A DNA stretch of 41,925 bases from Pseudomonas sp. CBZ-4 (GCF_000346755.1 NZ_ANNV01000020.1:1-41925); one strand, 5' to 3'; shown: positions 1-8,798, numbered from the stretch's first letter. Numbers and translations: made by a program. Notes: generated from the letters alone by a model not told the origin.

Positions 1-1
1 A

Positions 2-58
2 CCTCGGTATTTCAGTGATACCGAGGCGATGCTATCGCAGGCAAGCCAGCTCCCACAT
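2..58. repeat. REP element with adjacent hairpin
   Basis: A REP copy in reverse orientation (CAGGCAAGCCAGCTCCCACA core) occupies about 31–58. It is preceded by a 9-bp inverted repeat, CCTCGGTAT (2–10) and ATACCGAGG (18–26), around a 7-nt loop. No T-run follows the hairpin. This is probably the 3' end of the gene to the left plus half of a REP pair cut by the window edge. Confidence 0.8.
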
Positions 59-99
59 TGATTGTTCAGCGGCTCCAGAAAACGGGCAGAGATTGACCG

Positions 100-933
100 A
101 TGTATTCACTAGATGACCTGCTGCACCTGATGAACCGCCTGCGCGACCCGCAATACGGTTGCCCGTGGGACATCAAGCAAACCTACGCCACCATCGTCCC
201 GCACACTCTGGAAGAAGCCTACGAAGTCGCCGACGCCATCGAGCGCGGTGATTTCGATCACCTGCAAGGCGAGTTGGGCGACCTGTTGTTCCAGGTGGTG
301 TATTACAGCCAGCTGGCACGGGAAGAAGGGCGTTTCGAATTCGCCGGGGTGATCGACAGCATCACGCGCAAGCTGATCCGTCGCCATCCCCATGTGTTTC
401 CCACCGGTGACCTGTATGCGCCGCTGGATATCCCGCAACTGAGCGAAGAGCAGGTCAAGGAACGTTGGGAGCAGATCAAGGCCGAGGAGCGCGCGGAAAA
501 ATCCGATGCGCCGGAGCAATTGTCCCTACTCGATGATGTGCCCACAGCGCTACCGTCCCTGTCCCGCGCGGCCAAGCTGCAAAAGCGCGCCAGTCAGGTC
601 GGCTTTGACTGGCCATCGGCGTTGCCGGTGGTGGACAACGTGCGCGAAGAGCTCGATGAAGTGCTCGAAGCCATGGCGGATAACGACCCGGTCGCGATCG
701 CCGATGAGGTCGGCGACCTGCTGTTTGCTGCAGTCAACCTGGCCCGCCACCTCAAGGTTGACCCGGAAACCGCGCTGCGTGGCGCCAATGCCAAGTTCGA
801 GCGACGTTTCCGATTTATCGAACAGGCATTGCGCGACACGCATCAACCCATAGAAGATTGCACCCTCGAAACGTTGGACGCCCTGTGGGGCGAAGCCAAA
901 CGCCAGGAAAAGAACATGTCCAGCTGCGGTTGA
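100..933 (+). CDS. mazG: Nucleoside triphosphate pyrophosphohydrolase MazG
   Basis: A 277-residue protein with the two-domain architecture of full-length MazG. Members hydrolyse NTPs and dNTPs to NMP plus PPi, cleaning the nucleotide pool, and in E. coli lower ppGpp during starvation. Two MazG repeats are visible: an N-terminal one with EEAYE followed by GELGDLLFQ, and a C-terminal one with DEVGDLLFAAVNLARH. Both carry the E/D metal-binding pattern (ExxE...ExxD). The opening CPWD is typical of the family. The start ATG has a purine-rich GCAGAGA upstream. In pseudomonads relA commonly lies just upstream, outside this window. The next gene follows after 25 nt in the same direction. Confidence 0.95.
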   Translation: MYSLDDLLHLMNRLRDPQYGCPWDIKQTYATIVPHTLEEAYEVADAIERGDFDHLQGELGDLLFQVVYYSQLAREEGRFEFAGVIDSITRKLIRRHPHVFPTGDLYAPLDIPQLSEEQVKERWEQIKAEERAEKSDAPEQLSLLDDVPTALPSLSRAAKLQKRASQVGFDWPSALPVVDNVREELDEVLEAMADNDPVAIADEVGDLLFAAVNLARHLKVDPETALRGANAKFERRFRFIEQALRDTHQPIEDCTLETLDALWGEAKRQEKNMSSCG

Positions 934-958
934 GCGGCTGCCTAAGTGAGTAAGCACC

Positions 959-1504
959 ATGAGCATTTCCCTTCGCGATCAGTTGCTCAAAGCAGGTCTG
1001 GTCAACCAAAAGCAGGCCAAGCAGGTCGGCAAAGAGAAACAGAAGCAGCAGCGCCTGGTCCACAAGGGCCAGATCGAGGCCGATGACACCCAGGCTCGTT
1101 TGGCCCAGGAAGCGCAGGCCGAGAAGGTCAAGCGCGACCAGGAACTGAACCGCCAGCAGCAGGAAAAAGCCGAGGCAAAGGCCCGCACGGCCCAGGTCAA
1201 GCAACTCATCGAGACCTCGCGCCTGCCCAAGCTGACCACCGAGGACTACTACAACTTTGTCGATGACAAGAAGGTCAAGCGCCTGTCGGTCAACACCTTG
1301 ATGCGCAACAAGCTGAGCAACGGCTCCCTGGCGATCGTGCACCACGGTGGCAGTTACGAGGTGATCCCGCGTGAAGCGGCGCTGAAGATCCAGGAGCGCG
1401 CGCCAGAGCGTATCGTGCAGCTCAACATCCTCACCGAAAGCCAGGTGCCGGATGAGGATGATCCATACGCCGCCTACCAGATCCCTGACGATCTGATGTG
1501 GTAA
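959..1504 (+). CDS. DUF2058 family protein (YaiL-like)
   Basis: A 181-residue protein of the DUF2058 family; E. coli YaiL, a presumed nucleic-acid-associated protein, is a relative. Residues 1–15 form a conserved start (SLRDQLLKAGLV). Residues about 18–85 are a Lys/Gln/Glu/Arg-rich helix with strong coiled-coil character. The C-terminal half is a globular domain containing DYYNFVDDKKVKRLSVN and ending near ADDLMW-type residues (DDLMW). No enzyme motif is visible and the biochemical role is unknown. It is probably co-transcribed with mazG, and a strong terminator follows 12 nt after the stop. Confidence 0.85.
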   Translation: MSISLRDQLLKAGLVNQKQAKQVGKEKQKQQRLVHKGQIEADDTQARLAQEAQAEKVKRDQELNRQQQEKAEAKARTAQVKQLIETSRLPKLTTEDYYNFVDDKKVKRLSVNTLMRNKLSNGSLAIVHHGGSYEVIPREAALKIQERAPERIVQLNILTESQVPDEDDPYAAYQIPDDLMW

Positions 1505-1515
1505 GGCTGTAGAAA

Positions 1516-1550
1516 CAACAAACCCCGCTCAAAAGGCGGGGTTTTTGTTG
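1516..1550. terminator. Bidirectional rho-independent terminator
   Basis: CAACAAACCCCGC and GCGGGGTTTTTGTTG form a long GC-rich stem with a short loop, flanked by A-runs and T-runs so it can work in both directions. It sits between the stop of the DUF2058 gene and the convergent small gene at 1599. Confidence 0.9.
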
Positions 1551-1585
1551 ATAGGTACTCCGGCTGCGTGGGCTGGAGTACCTAT
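1551..1585. repeat. Perfect 11-bp inverted repeat beside the terminator
   Basis: ATAGGTACTCC (1551–1561) and GGAGTACCTAT (1575–1585) are exact reverse complements around a 13-nt loop. There is no T-run, so it is not a classical terminator. It lies just after the terminator and just before the stop of the leftward small gene. It may be an RNA-stabilising 3' hairpin or a small inserted element. Confidence 0.6.
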
Positions 1586-1598
1586 AGGATTTCGCTAC

Positions 1599-1787
1599 TC
1601 AGGAGCTCTCTGCCTGGCGTTTCATCTCAAGCGACTCCAGCTCGTTCTTATAATTGTGAGCGTCACTCTCGTTGTGAAACATGCCGACCAGCAGGTCTTG
1701 TTGGTGTACATCCCAGATGTGAATCCCATGGCCCAGCGCTTCGTGGGACATGTGTGCATCGTCGCGTTCAGTTACTTTTACAGTCAT
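1599..1787 (-). CDS. Small hypothetical protein, 62 residues
   Basis: The 62-residue product begins MTVKVTERDDAH and contains HIWDVHQQDLLVGMFHN followed by a helical KNELESLEMKRQAES tail. It is soluble, with no signal peptide or membrane segment. A GGAG lies about 9 nt upstream of the ATG, and it ends next to a bidirectional terminator, both of which support a real gene. I do not recognise a named family. The pattern (a short beta region, then a charged helix containing Asn-Glu-Ser-Asp-Ala-His) suggests a small fold similar to DUF-type proteins that read 'D..tg..lg.F.t..dA..y'. Function unknown. Confidence 0.65.
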   Translation of the reverse strand: MTVKVTERDDAHMSHEALGHGIHIWDVHQQDLLVGMFHNESDAHNYKNELESLEMKRQAESS

Positions 1788-1990
1788 CTGCTTGCTCCAA
1801 TCTCTGGTGGGTCTGCGGCAAGTCGTCGCAGGCCTCTTTTATATGTTTTGTTAGCTTGCTAAGTAAACCGACTTTTCGCGCAACTATTCATTGCAGGAAC
1901 TGCAACAGTGCTGCAGGCCTTGAGAATTGGGGGTTTGTGTTTTGGGGGCTGGAGTTTTATGACAGAAGTTTCATGTTGTGAGGCCGCTAC

Positions 1991-2063
1991 CGCCATCGCA
2001 GGCAAGCCAGCTCCCACAGGGAAATGCATTCCAACTGTGGGAGCTGGCTTGCCTGCGATGGCG
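1991..2063. repeat. Inverted REP pair
   Basis: Two REP copies face each other: 1991–2018 in reverse orientation and 2036–2063 in forward orientation. They are separated by 17 nt and are almost perfectly complementary over 28 bp. This is the REPIN arrangement usual in the P. fluorescens group. Confidence 0.9.
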
Positions 2064-2093
2064 TCAGAAGCCTCTAAACAAAATCGGCAGACG

Positions 2094-2128
2094 AAAAAAA
2101 GCCCCGCATTCCGCGAGGCTCTTTTTTT
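2094..2128 (-). terminator. Terminator of the purMN–DUF3108 operon
   Basis: GCCCCGC and GCGAGGC form a stem with one mismatch and a 5-nt loop. It has an A7 run on one side and a T7–8 run on the other. It lies 15 nt beyond the stop of the leftward DUF3108 gene, and read leftward it ends in a T-run as expected. Confidence 0.85.
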
Positions 2129-2142
2129 GATTCACCAGCTCA

Positions 2143-2856
2143 TCAGCTCCCTTTGACAGCCTTGCCGTCAACGGTGCCGTCTTGCAGCATGATGTTGTAT
2201 TCCTTGCCGTCAGTTTCTACCTGACGCAGTGCAACCAGAATGCCGCCCTGGTCCTTGGCAAACCACATCTGGGTAATGCGCTTGCTTTGCGTCGGGTCGC
2301 GCACGCGCTCAACCTTGATCGCGTCAATGGAACCGACCTTGGTCTGGACCTTTTCCGGGCCGATCACGCGGAAGTCGTAGGTGTCGACGTCGGTACCTTC
2401 CACCACGTTGTAGCTCATGCTTTTCTTGCCGGCGGCCACGTCACGTTGCAGCGCCAACTGGTAGGTCGACTTGTCGAGCATGCCGCTTTGCAGGGCGACG
2501 TTGACCGGGTCTTTGTTTTCAAAGCCGGTGACTTTCTTCGCGGTTTGATCGAAGTCCAGGTTGATCTTCTTCGCCTTGCCCAGGCCGCCGCGTTCGAAGG
2601 TGTAGCTCTTCGGTTGCAGGGTGTCCTTGTCAAACAGGATCACGCTGGTTTCGGTCAGGCTGGCGATCATCATCGAAGCCTTGAAGTTCAAGGTCCAGGT
2701 GCCATCGCCATTCTTGGCCAGGCTGCGTTCAGCCGAGCCACTCATGGGCAACTGTTTCCAGTCGGCGGTGTAGCTGACGGAGAAAGGGTGAAGGTCTGCC
2801 GCTTGCACCGCAGGCAAGGCAAACAGAGCAAAAGCGAAGAGCAAGGCGCGACGCAT
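2143..2856 (-). CDS. DUF3108 periplasmic protein
   Basis: A 237-residue protein with an N-terminal signal peptide (MRRALLFAFALFALPAVQAAD, cleavage near AQA/AD at about 20). The mature part is beta-rich and matches the DUF3108 family: YTADWKQLPMSGSAERSL near the start and KRITQMWFAKDQGGILVALRQ near the end. The family is exported or envelope-associated and its biochemical role is not known. An AGGAG precedes the ATG by 7 nt. Only 8 nt separate it from the purN stop, so it is probably the third gene of the purM–purN operon, although nothing about it suggests purine metabolism. Confidence 0.85.
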   Translation of the reverse strand: MRRALLFAFALFALPAVQAADLHPFSVSYTADWKQLPMSGSAERSLAKNGDGTWTLNFKASMMIASLTETSVILFDKDTLQPKSYTFERGGLGKAKKINLDFDQTAKKVTGFENKDPVNVALQSGMLDKSTYQLALQRDVAAGKKSMSYNVVEGTDVDTYDFRVIGPEKVQTKVGSIDAIKVERVRDPTQSKRITQMWFAKDQGGILVALRQVETDGKEYNIMLQDGTVDGKAVKGS

Positions 2857-2864
2857 AAAATCTC

Positions 2865-3514
<650 letters not shown>

Positions 3515-3515
<1 letters not shown>

Positions 3516-4573
3516 CAATGAGCCTTGAGGTTCTTCAGTTCGACCTGGGCTGCGCCTTCTGGAGCAGTGGCGATCTGGCCGATGACCCAAGGCTGCTCGC
3601 CCGCTTCACGCAGGACGTTCAGCGCGGTTTCAACGTGCTCTTGCGCCACGCAGATGACCATGCCCACGCCGCAGTTCAGTACGCGGTGCATCTCGGTTTC
3701 GTTGACGTTGCCTTTCTCTTGCAGCCAGTCGAAGACCGCAGGACGCTGCCAGCTGGCCACGTCGACGATGGCCTGGGCGCCTTTTGGCAGCACGCGCGGG
3801 ATGTTGTCCAGCAGGCCGCCGCCGGTGATGTGGGCCATGGCTTTAACTGCGCCAGTGTCCTTGATCAGCTTGAGCAGAGGCTTGACGTAGATGCGGGTCG
3901 GGGCCATCAGCAGGTCGGTCAGTGGCTTGCCGTCGAGCTGGATGTTTTCGATGTCGGCGCCGGACACTTCGATGATCTTGCGGATCAGCGAGTAGCCGTT
4001 GGAGTGCGGGCCGGACGATGGCAGGGCGAGCAGGGCGTCACCGGCGGCAACCTTGGAGCCGTCGATGATTTCGGCTTTTTCGACAACGCCGACGCAGAAG
4101 CCGGCCAGATCGTAGTCTTCGCCTTCGTACATGCCTGGCATTTCAGCGGTTTCGCCGCCGACCAGGGAGCAGCCGGACAGTTCGCAGCCAGCACCAATGC
4201 CGGTCACTACCTGGGTAGCGGTCTCGACGTTGAGCTTGCCGGTGGCGTAGTAGTCCAGGAAGAACAACGGCTCGGCGCCGCACACCACCAGGTCATTGAC
4301 GCACATGGCCACCAGGTCGATGCCGATGCTGTCGTGCTTGTTCAGGTTCAGTGCCAGGCGCAGCTTGGTGCCCACGCCGTCGGTGCCGGAGACCAGCACA
4401 GGCTGTTTGTAGCCAGCCGGGATCTCGCAGAGGGCGCCAAAACCGCCCAGGCCGCCCATGACTTCGGGGCGCGCAGTGCGCTTGGCGACGCTCTTGATGC
4501 GTTCGACCAATGCTTCACCGGCGTCGATGTCTACACCGGCGTCCTTGTAGCTCAGGGAGGGTTGCTTGCTCAT
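3515..4573 (-). CDS. purM: Phosphoribosylformylglycinamidine cyclo-ligase PurM
   Basis: A 352-residue AIR synthetase that closes the imidazole ring of FGAM using ATP, the fifth purine step. Family landmarks are [15 protein letters not shown] at the start, [12 protein letters not shown], the [11 protein letters not shown] nucleotide/phosphate segment, [11 protein letters not shown], and [14 protein letters not shown]. Length is normal. It is the first gene of a leftward operon with purN. Its upstream region is unusually long and includes a terminator-like hairpin about 155 nt before the ATG. Confidence 0.97.
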
Positions 4574-4929
4574 GATCCAGGCCTTTAGGGGGGATTCAGG
4601 GGTAACGACCGAGCGGGCAGGCGCTTTTGGTAAAAGGCCCAGCCGTTGACGGTCTGCGAAGGCGCGCGATTTTATCAGGCTTGAGGGGCAGCGGCCATCC
4701 TCGGGCCGACGGGCAGGGCGATATAGCTTAAAAAAGCCGATTAAAAAAATGCTAATCGGCTCTGCCTTGGTGCGTATTAAGGTATAGCCTTGAACCCGCT
4801 ATCGTTATGACAGTACGAAAACTTACCAAGACCCTGTGAATGTTTTACCGGTCGCTGTGGTCACAGCCTTGCGCAACCGAGTTCACGCGGTCTGTTCCAG
4901 CCGCTAAATTTGTCGTTCGGGAATCTTTC
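4574..4929. other. Divergent promoter region of purM and DUF2066
   Basis: This 356-nt region contains no convincing gene. It should hold the promoters of both flanking operons. The most visible structure is the hairpin with a leftward T-run at 4729–4761. The in-frame extension of the DUF2066 frame to 4840 has no ribosome binding site and precedes a clear signal peptide, so I treat it as non-coding. I could not assign a -35/-10 pair with confidence. Confidence 0.6.
4729..4761 (-). terminator. Terminator-like hairpin in the purM leader
   Basis: AGCCGATTA (4735–4743) and TAATCGGCT (4753–4761) form a perfect 9-bp stem with a 9-nt loop. Read leftward, the stem is followed directly by TTTTTAA. No leftward gene lies to the right for nearly 5 kb. 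The natural explanation is a leader terminator or attenuator for purMN, or a terminator of a short leftward RNA. No antiterminator partner was identified. Confidence 0.55.
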
Positions 4930-5946
4930 ATGCGTCTGTGTAAATTCTTCTTTGTAGGTTGCTTGTCGTTGGTCAGCCTGGCGAGTCATGCCGAAACCCT
5001 CAATGGCCTCTATCAAGTACTTGAACCGGTCAGCAGCCAGTCGCCACAAGAGCGCGACCAGGCGACCCAGCGCGCCGTGCAGACCCTGGTCATCCGCCTC
5101 ACCGGCGACGCCAAGGCGGCCGACGGCCCGGGCCTGGCGGCGATTCGCAAGGACCCGCAACAAATCATCAGCCAATACGGCTACGACGCCGGCCCGCCCG
5201 AGAGCCTGCAAGTGGATTTCGACCCGGTGAGCACCGACCGTGCCTTGCGTGACGCCGGCCTGTCGATCTGGGGCAGCAATCGGCCGTCGATCCTCGGCTG
5301 GTGGCTGAACGACTCCACCGAAGGCAGCAGCCTGGTGGGCGACGGTCAAAGCGTCGCCCAGGCCTTGCGCCGTGCGGCGCAACACCGTGGCTTGCCGTTG
5401 CGCCTGCCGTTGGGGGATCTGGATGAACAGGTGGTCGCTACCGCGCCGAATCTGGAAAGTGCCGATGCCACGCCACTGCGCGCCGCCTCCGAGCGCTACG
5501 GCGCGGATGCCTTGCTGGCGGTGCATGCACGCCAGGAAGGCAGCCAATGGCAGGCCAAGTGGCGGTTGTGGTTGGGCGACAAGAGCGAGCAGGGCACTGC
5601 CCAAGGGGCGGATACCGCTGCCGTGGCCGATGCGGTGATGCTGGCCGTCAGCCAGAAACTGGCGCCGCGCTTTGCAGTCAAGCCGGGCGTCAGCACTGAG
5701 CAGCTGCTGGAAGTGCAGGGCATGACGCTGGAACGCTACGCCGCCCTGGGGCATCTGCTTGAGCCGTTCGGTGGCCAGCCACTGTTGGTAGATGGCAATC
5801 GCATTGTTTACCGGGTCCATGGCAGTGCCGAGCAGTTGCGCAGCCAGTTGGGCCTGGCCAAGTTGCAGGAGGTTGCGCCGGGTGAAGTGCCGGTCGCGGC
5901 GGGTGGTGCCCCGGAGCCTCAGGCGCAACTGCGCTTTCATTGGTAG
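4930..5946 (+). CDS. DUF2066 exported protein
   Basis: A 338-residue protein with a signal peptide (MRLCKFFFVGCLSLVSLASHAET, cleavage after SHA). The start at 4930 was chosen because it begins the signal sequence; upstream extension to 4840 would bury it. The mature region has QRAVQTLVIRLTGDAKAADG and YDAGPPESLQVDFD early, then SILGWWLND, as in DUF2066 proteins of gammaproteobacteria. The function is unknown. In pseudomonads it sits between purM and the PerM-like gene, as here. Confidence 0.85.
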   Translation: MRLCKFFFVGCLSLVSLASHAETLNGLYQVLEPVSSQSPQERDQATQRAVQTLVIRLTGDAKAADGPGLAAIRKDPQQIISQYGYDAGPPESLQVDFDPVSTDRALRDAGLSIWGSNRPSILGWWLNDSTEGSSLVGDGQSVAQALRRAAQHRGLPLRLPLGDLDEQVVATAPNLESADATPLRAASERYGADALLAVHARQEGSQWQAKWRLWLGDKSEQGTAQGADTAAVADAVMLAVSQKLAPRFAVKPGVSTEQLLEVQGMTLERYAALGHLLEPFGGQPLLVDGNRIVYRVHGSAEQLRSQLGLAKLQEVAPGEVPVAAGGAPEPQAQLRFHW

Positions 5947-5982
5947 AAAGGTCTTCCTTATATAGAAGCAATGGAGTGGTTT

Positions 5983-7056
5983 ATGGCGGATACGCGTCGT
6001 TGGGTGTGGATTGGCGGGATTGTCCTGCTGTGTGCATTTGTGTTCTTGCTGCATTCGATCCTGACGCCGTTCCTGGTTGCGTTGCTGTTGGCCTACCTGT
6101 TCGATCCAGTGGTGGATCGCCTGGAGAAAGCCGGCCTGTCACGTACCTGGGGCGTGGTGGCGGTGTTCGCCCTGTTTACCTTGATCATCACGGCCCTGGT
6201 GCTGGTGCTGGTGCCGATGCTGGCCAAGCAGCTGTTCCGCCTGTATGAGCTGGCGCCGCAGATGCTCGACTGGTTGCAGCACACGGCGATGCCGTGGGCC
6301 CAGGCCAAGTTGGGGTTGTCGGATGGTTTCTGGAAGTTCGACAAGGTCAAGGCCGCGATCAGCGAGCATATGGGCCAGACCACCGATATTGTCGGTGTGG
6401 TGCTCAGCCAGGCCACGGCGTCCAGCCTGGCGCTGATCGGCTGGTTGACCAACCTGGTGCTGATCCCGGTGGTGGCGTTCTACCTGCTGCGTGACTGGGA
6501 CATCATGATGGCCAAGATCCGCAGCCTGCTGCCGCGCAATCGCGAGGAGCGCATAGTCTCCCTGGCGGAGGAATGCCACGAAGTGCTTGGTGCGTTCGTG
6601 CGTGGGCAGTTGCTGGTGATGCTGGCCTTGGGGATCATCTACGCGGCGGGCCTGATGGCAATCGGCCTGGAGCTGGGCCTGTTGATTGGCCTGATTGCAG
6701 GTCTGGCGGCCATCGTGCCGTACATGGGCTTTGTGATCGGTATCGGCGCGGCGCTGGTGGCGGGGCTGTTCCAGTTTGGCGGCGACCTGTACCCGATGCT
6801 GGGGATTGTCGCGGTGTTCATGGTCGGTCAGGCCTTGGAAGGCATGGTGCTCACACCGCTGTTGGTGGGGGACCGGATCGGCCTGCACCCGGTGGCGGTG
6901 ATCTTTGCGATCCTGGCGGGCGGCGAGCTGTTCGGCTTTACTGGCATCTTGCTGGCACTGCCGGTGGCGGCGGTGATTATGGTGCTGGTGCGCCATGTGC
7001 ATGATCTGTACAAGGATTCGGATGTGTACACGGGGGTCGAAGACCCCGATCTGTAA
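5983..7056 (+). CDS. AI-2E/PerM family membrane protein
   Basis: A polytopic inner-membrane protein of about 357 residues from the AI-2E transporter (PerM/YdgG-like) family. Two helices occur in the first 70 residues, with the conserved LTPFLVALLLAYLFDPVVD between them, then a large soluble part, then five or so C-terminal helices including GLIAGLAAIVPYMGFVIG and the family signature EGMVLTPLLVGDRIGLHP. The start MADTRR at 5983 has GGAG 6 nt upstream; the ATG 12 nt earlier contains that GGAG and has no site of its own. Substrates of this subfamily are unsettled; some members move AI-2 and others Na+/H+. Confidence 0.85.
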   Translation: MADTRRWVWIGGIVLLCAFVFLLHSILTPFLVALLLAYLFDPVVDRLEKAGLSRTWGVVAVFALFTLIITALVLVLVPMLAKQLFRLYELAPQMLDWLQHTAMPWAQAKLGLSDGFWKFDKVKAAISEHMGQTTDIVGVVLSQATASSLALIGWLTNLVLIPVVAFYLLRDWDIMMAKIRSLLPRNREERIVSLAEECHEVLGAFVRGQLLVMLALGIIYAAGLMAIGLELGLLIGLIAGLAAIVPYMGFVIGIGAALVAGLFQFGGDLYPMLGIVAVFMVGQALEGMVLTPLLVGDRIGLHPVAVIFAILAGGELFGFTGILLALPVAAVIMVLVRHVHDLYKDSDVYTGVEDPDL

Positions 7057-7066
7057 ACCTTCTGTC

Positions 7067-7095
7067 ACAAACCCGGCCTGGCCGGGTTTGTTGTT
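7067..7095 (+). terminator. Terminator after the PerM-like gene
   Basis: ACAAACCCGGC and GCCGGGTTTGT form an 11-bp stem with a very short loop, followed by TGTTT. It begins 11 nt after the stop. Confidence 0.8.
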
Positions 7096-7250
7096 TCTGG
7101 TGTCAAACAATTTGCGCAAAACCGGCGAGTTAACGCAAACCTTTGATTTTGCTTGTGGTCTGCTGCATTGTGCGCCCGGCGTCACGGGTATAAACTTTGC
7201 AAACTTTACACAGAGGCCACTAGCGGTTCGTTTGGAGCCGTTCAGTCAGC

Positions 7251-7955
7251 ATGAAACCGATTCAGCTGCCCTTGGGTGTGCGTCTGCGTGACGACGCCAC
7301 CTTTATCAACTACTACCCAGGCGCCAATGCCGCTGCACTCGGCTATGTCGAGCGGCTATGCGAAGCCGACGCCGGGTGGACCGAAAGCCTGATCTATCTG
7401 TGGGGCAAACACGGCGTAGGGCGTACTCACCTGCTGCAGGCCGCGTGCCTGCGCTTTGAGCAGATGGGCGAAGCGGCGGTCTACCTGCCGTTGGCTGAAT
7501 TGATGGACCGTGGCATCGGCATCTTCGATCACCTTGAGCAATACGAGCTGGTCTGCCTGGACGACCTGCAGGCGATTGCCGGCAAGGCGGAGTGGGAAGA
7601 GGCGCTGTTCCATCTGTTCAACCGCCTGCGGGACAGCGGCCGGCGCTTGTTGATCGCCGCATCGACCTCGCCGCGCGAGCTGCCGGTGAAGCTGGCTGAC
7701 CTCAAGTCGCGCCTGACTCTGGCCCTGATCTTCCAGATGCGCCCGCTCTCCGACGAAGACAAGCTGCGCGCCCTGCAATTGCGTGCATCCCGTCGCGGCC
7801 TGCACCTCACTGACGAAGTGGGGCACTTTATCCTGACTCGCGGCACCCGCAGCATGAGCGCGTTGTTCGATTTGCTCGAACAGCTCGATCAGGCCTCCTT
7901 GCAGGCCCAGCGCAAGCTGACCATTCCCTTCCTCAAGGAAACCCTCGGCTGGTAG
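7251..7955 (+). CDS. hda: DnaA regulatory inactivator Hda
   Basis: A 234-residue DnaA-related AAA+ protein. With the beta clamp on DNA it stimulates ATP hydrolysis by DnaA, preventing re-initiation. The N-terminus carries the clamp-binding motif QLPLGV (residues 5–10). The P-loop-like segment is GKHGVGRTHLLQAA, with Arg-Thr in place of the usual Lys-Ser/Thr as in other Hda proteins. The Walker B is LVCLDDLQAI, and a sensor segment lies at LLIAASTSPREL. Length is normal for the family. Upstream, TATAAA at 7189–7194 is a possible -10, and a direct repeat AAACTTTgc/AAACTTTac lies at 7193–7210. Confidence 0.95.
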   Translation: MKPIQLPLGVRLRDDATFINYYPGANAAALGYVERLCEADAGWTESLIYLWGKHGVGRTHLLQAACLRFEQMGEAAVYLPLAELMDRGIGIFDHLEQYELVCLDDLQAIAGKAEWEEALFHLFNRLRDSGRRLLIAASTSPRELPVKLADLKSRLTLALIFQMRPLSDEDKLRALQLRASRRGLHLTDEVGHFILTRGTRSMSALFDLLEQLDQASLQAQRKLTIPFLKETLGW

Positions 7956-8083
7956 CCAGCCCTTTGTTTTCGGGGCTTTCGGCAAATTCCAGGCGCCAGA
8001 AAACCTGCGTTTGGGCCGCTTTGGCCACGCAAAAGGCGCGTATAGGGTGTTAAGGGCTTAGATGTCATAGTCCAAACAAGAAG

Positions 8084-8120
8084 TCACATAGATCACGATT
8101 GAATTTGCAAATCGATGTGA
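8084..8120. promoter_or_regulatory. Inverted repeat upstream of the first NlpC/P60 gene
   Basis: TCACATAGAT (8084–8093) and ATCGATGTGA (8111–8120) match as an inverted repeat at 9 of 10 positions around 17 nt. It may be an operator or an RNA hairpin. The half-sites point the opposite way from a Vfr/CRP site (TGTGA...TCACA), so I do not call it one. Confidence 0.35.
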
Positions 8121-8168
8121 TAGAGGGCATAGTCTCGGCTTCTTTACACATCAGCCACGGTCGTGCCC

Positions 8169-8798
8169 ATGCTAAATCGCTTCGCACCCCTCGTGCCTCT
8201 CGCACTCGTTACCCTGTTGTTTGGTTGCGCTTCCCACCCTCAACAGGTGGTTGAGCAGCAAAAACCCCAGGTTCAAAATCAGGCAAAATTCGTCGCTGCA
8301 CAGTCTGCTTCTGTTTATGAAGAAGAGCTGGCGACTGAAAAGGAACTGGGCGCCTTCGCCGGCAACAAGCCTTACCAGCTTCCCGTCCTGGCCGACAGCA
8401 TCCTCGAACGCGGCATGTCCCTGATCGGTACCCGTTACCGTTTCGGCGGTACCTCTGAAGCCGGTTTCGACTGCAGCGGTTTCATCGGCTACCTGTTTCG
8501 TGAAGAAGCGGGCATGAACCTGCCACGCTCCACTCGCGAGATGATCAACGTGAATGCACCGTTGGTCGCGCGCAACAACCTCAAGCCCGGTGATCTGCTT
8601 TTCTTCAGTACGGCTGGCCGTGGTCGTGTAAGCCACGCCGGTATCTACCTGGGCGATAACCAGTTTATCCACTCCAGCAGCCGCCGCAGTGGCGGTGTTC
8701 GCGTCGACAACCTGGGCGACAGCTACTGGAGCAAAACCTTCATCGAAGCCAAGCGCGCACTCGCCATGGCCCCGACGACGGTTACCGCTAGCAAGTAA
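8169..8798 (+). CDS. NlpC/P60 (C40) peptidase lipoprotein, copy 1
   Basis: A lipoprotein of about 209 residues with an NlpC/P60 domain, the fold of gammaproteobacterial murein endopeptidases such as MepS that cut D-iGlu/mDAP-type bonds. The lipobox LLFGC sets the acylated Cys at about residue 20. The catalytic Cys lies in GFDCSGFIGYLFREEAG (about 102). The catalytic His lies in VSHAGIYLGDNQFIHSSSR (about 156), with a second polar His about 12 residues later. ATG 8169 was preferred over a GTG 6 nt upstream; neither has a strong ribosome binding site. The next gene encodes a shorter paralogue. Confidence 0.9.
   Translation: MLNRFAPLVPLALVTLLFGCASHPQQVVEQQKPQVQNQAKFVAAQSASVYEEELATEKELGAFAGNKPYQLPVLADSILERGMSLIGTRYRFGGTSEAGFDCSGFIGYLFREEAGMNLPRSTREMINVNAPLVARNNLKPGDLLFFSTAGRGRVSHAGIYLGDNQFIHSSSRRSGGVRVDNLGDSYWSKTFIEAKRALAMAPTTVTASK

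Larger units (their letters stand above)
1788..2142. other. Intergenic stretch without a gene
   Basis: This 355-nt gap lies between the divergent upstream side of the 62-residue gene and the end of the DUF3108 gene. The first ~190 nt is lower in GC and should hold the small gene's promoter. The rest holds a REP pair and a terminator. The short open frames across it lack ribosome binding sites and read through the REP sequences, so I do not call them genes. Confidence 0.7.

Noticed and set aside
4861..6054. Long leftward open frame over DUF2066
   Set aside because: Low-complexity Gln/Arg/Ala-rich translation typical of antisense frames in high-GC DNA; the other strand has a signal peptide and family features.
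8084..8120. Vfr/CRP binding site
   Set aside because: The half-sites read TCACA then TGTGA, the reverse order of a CRP-type site, and the spacing is too large.
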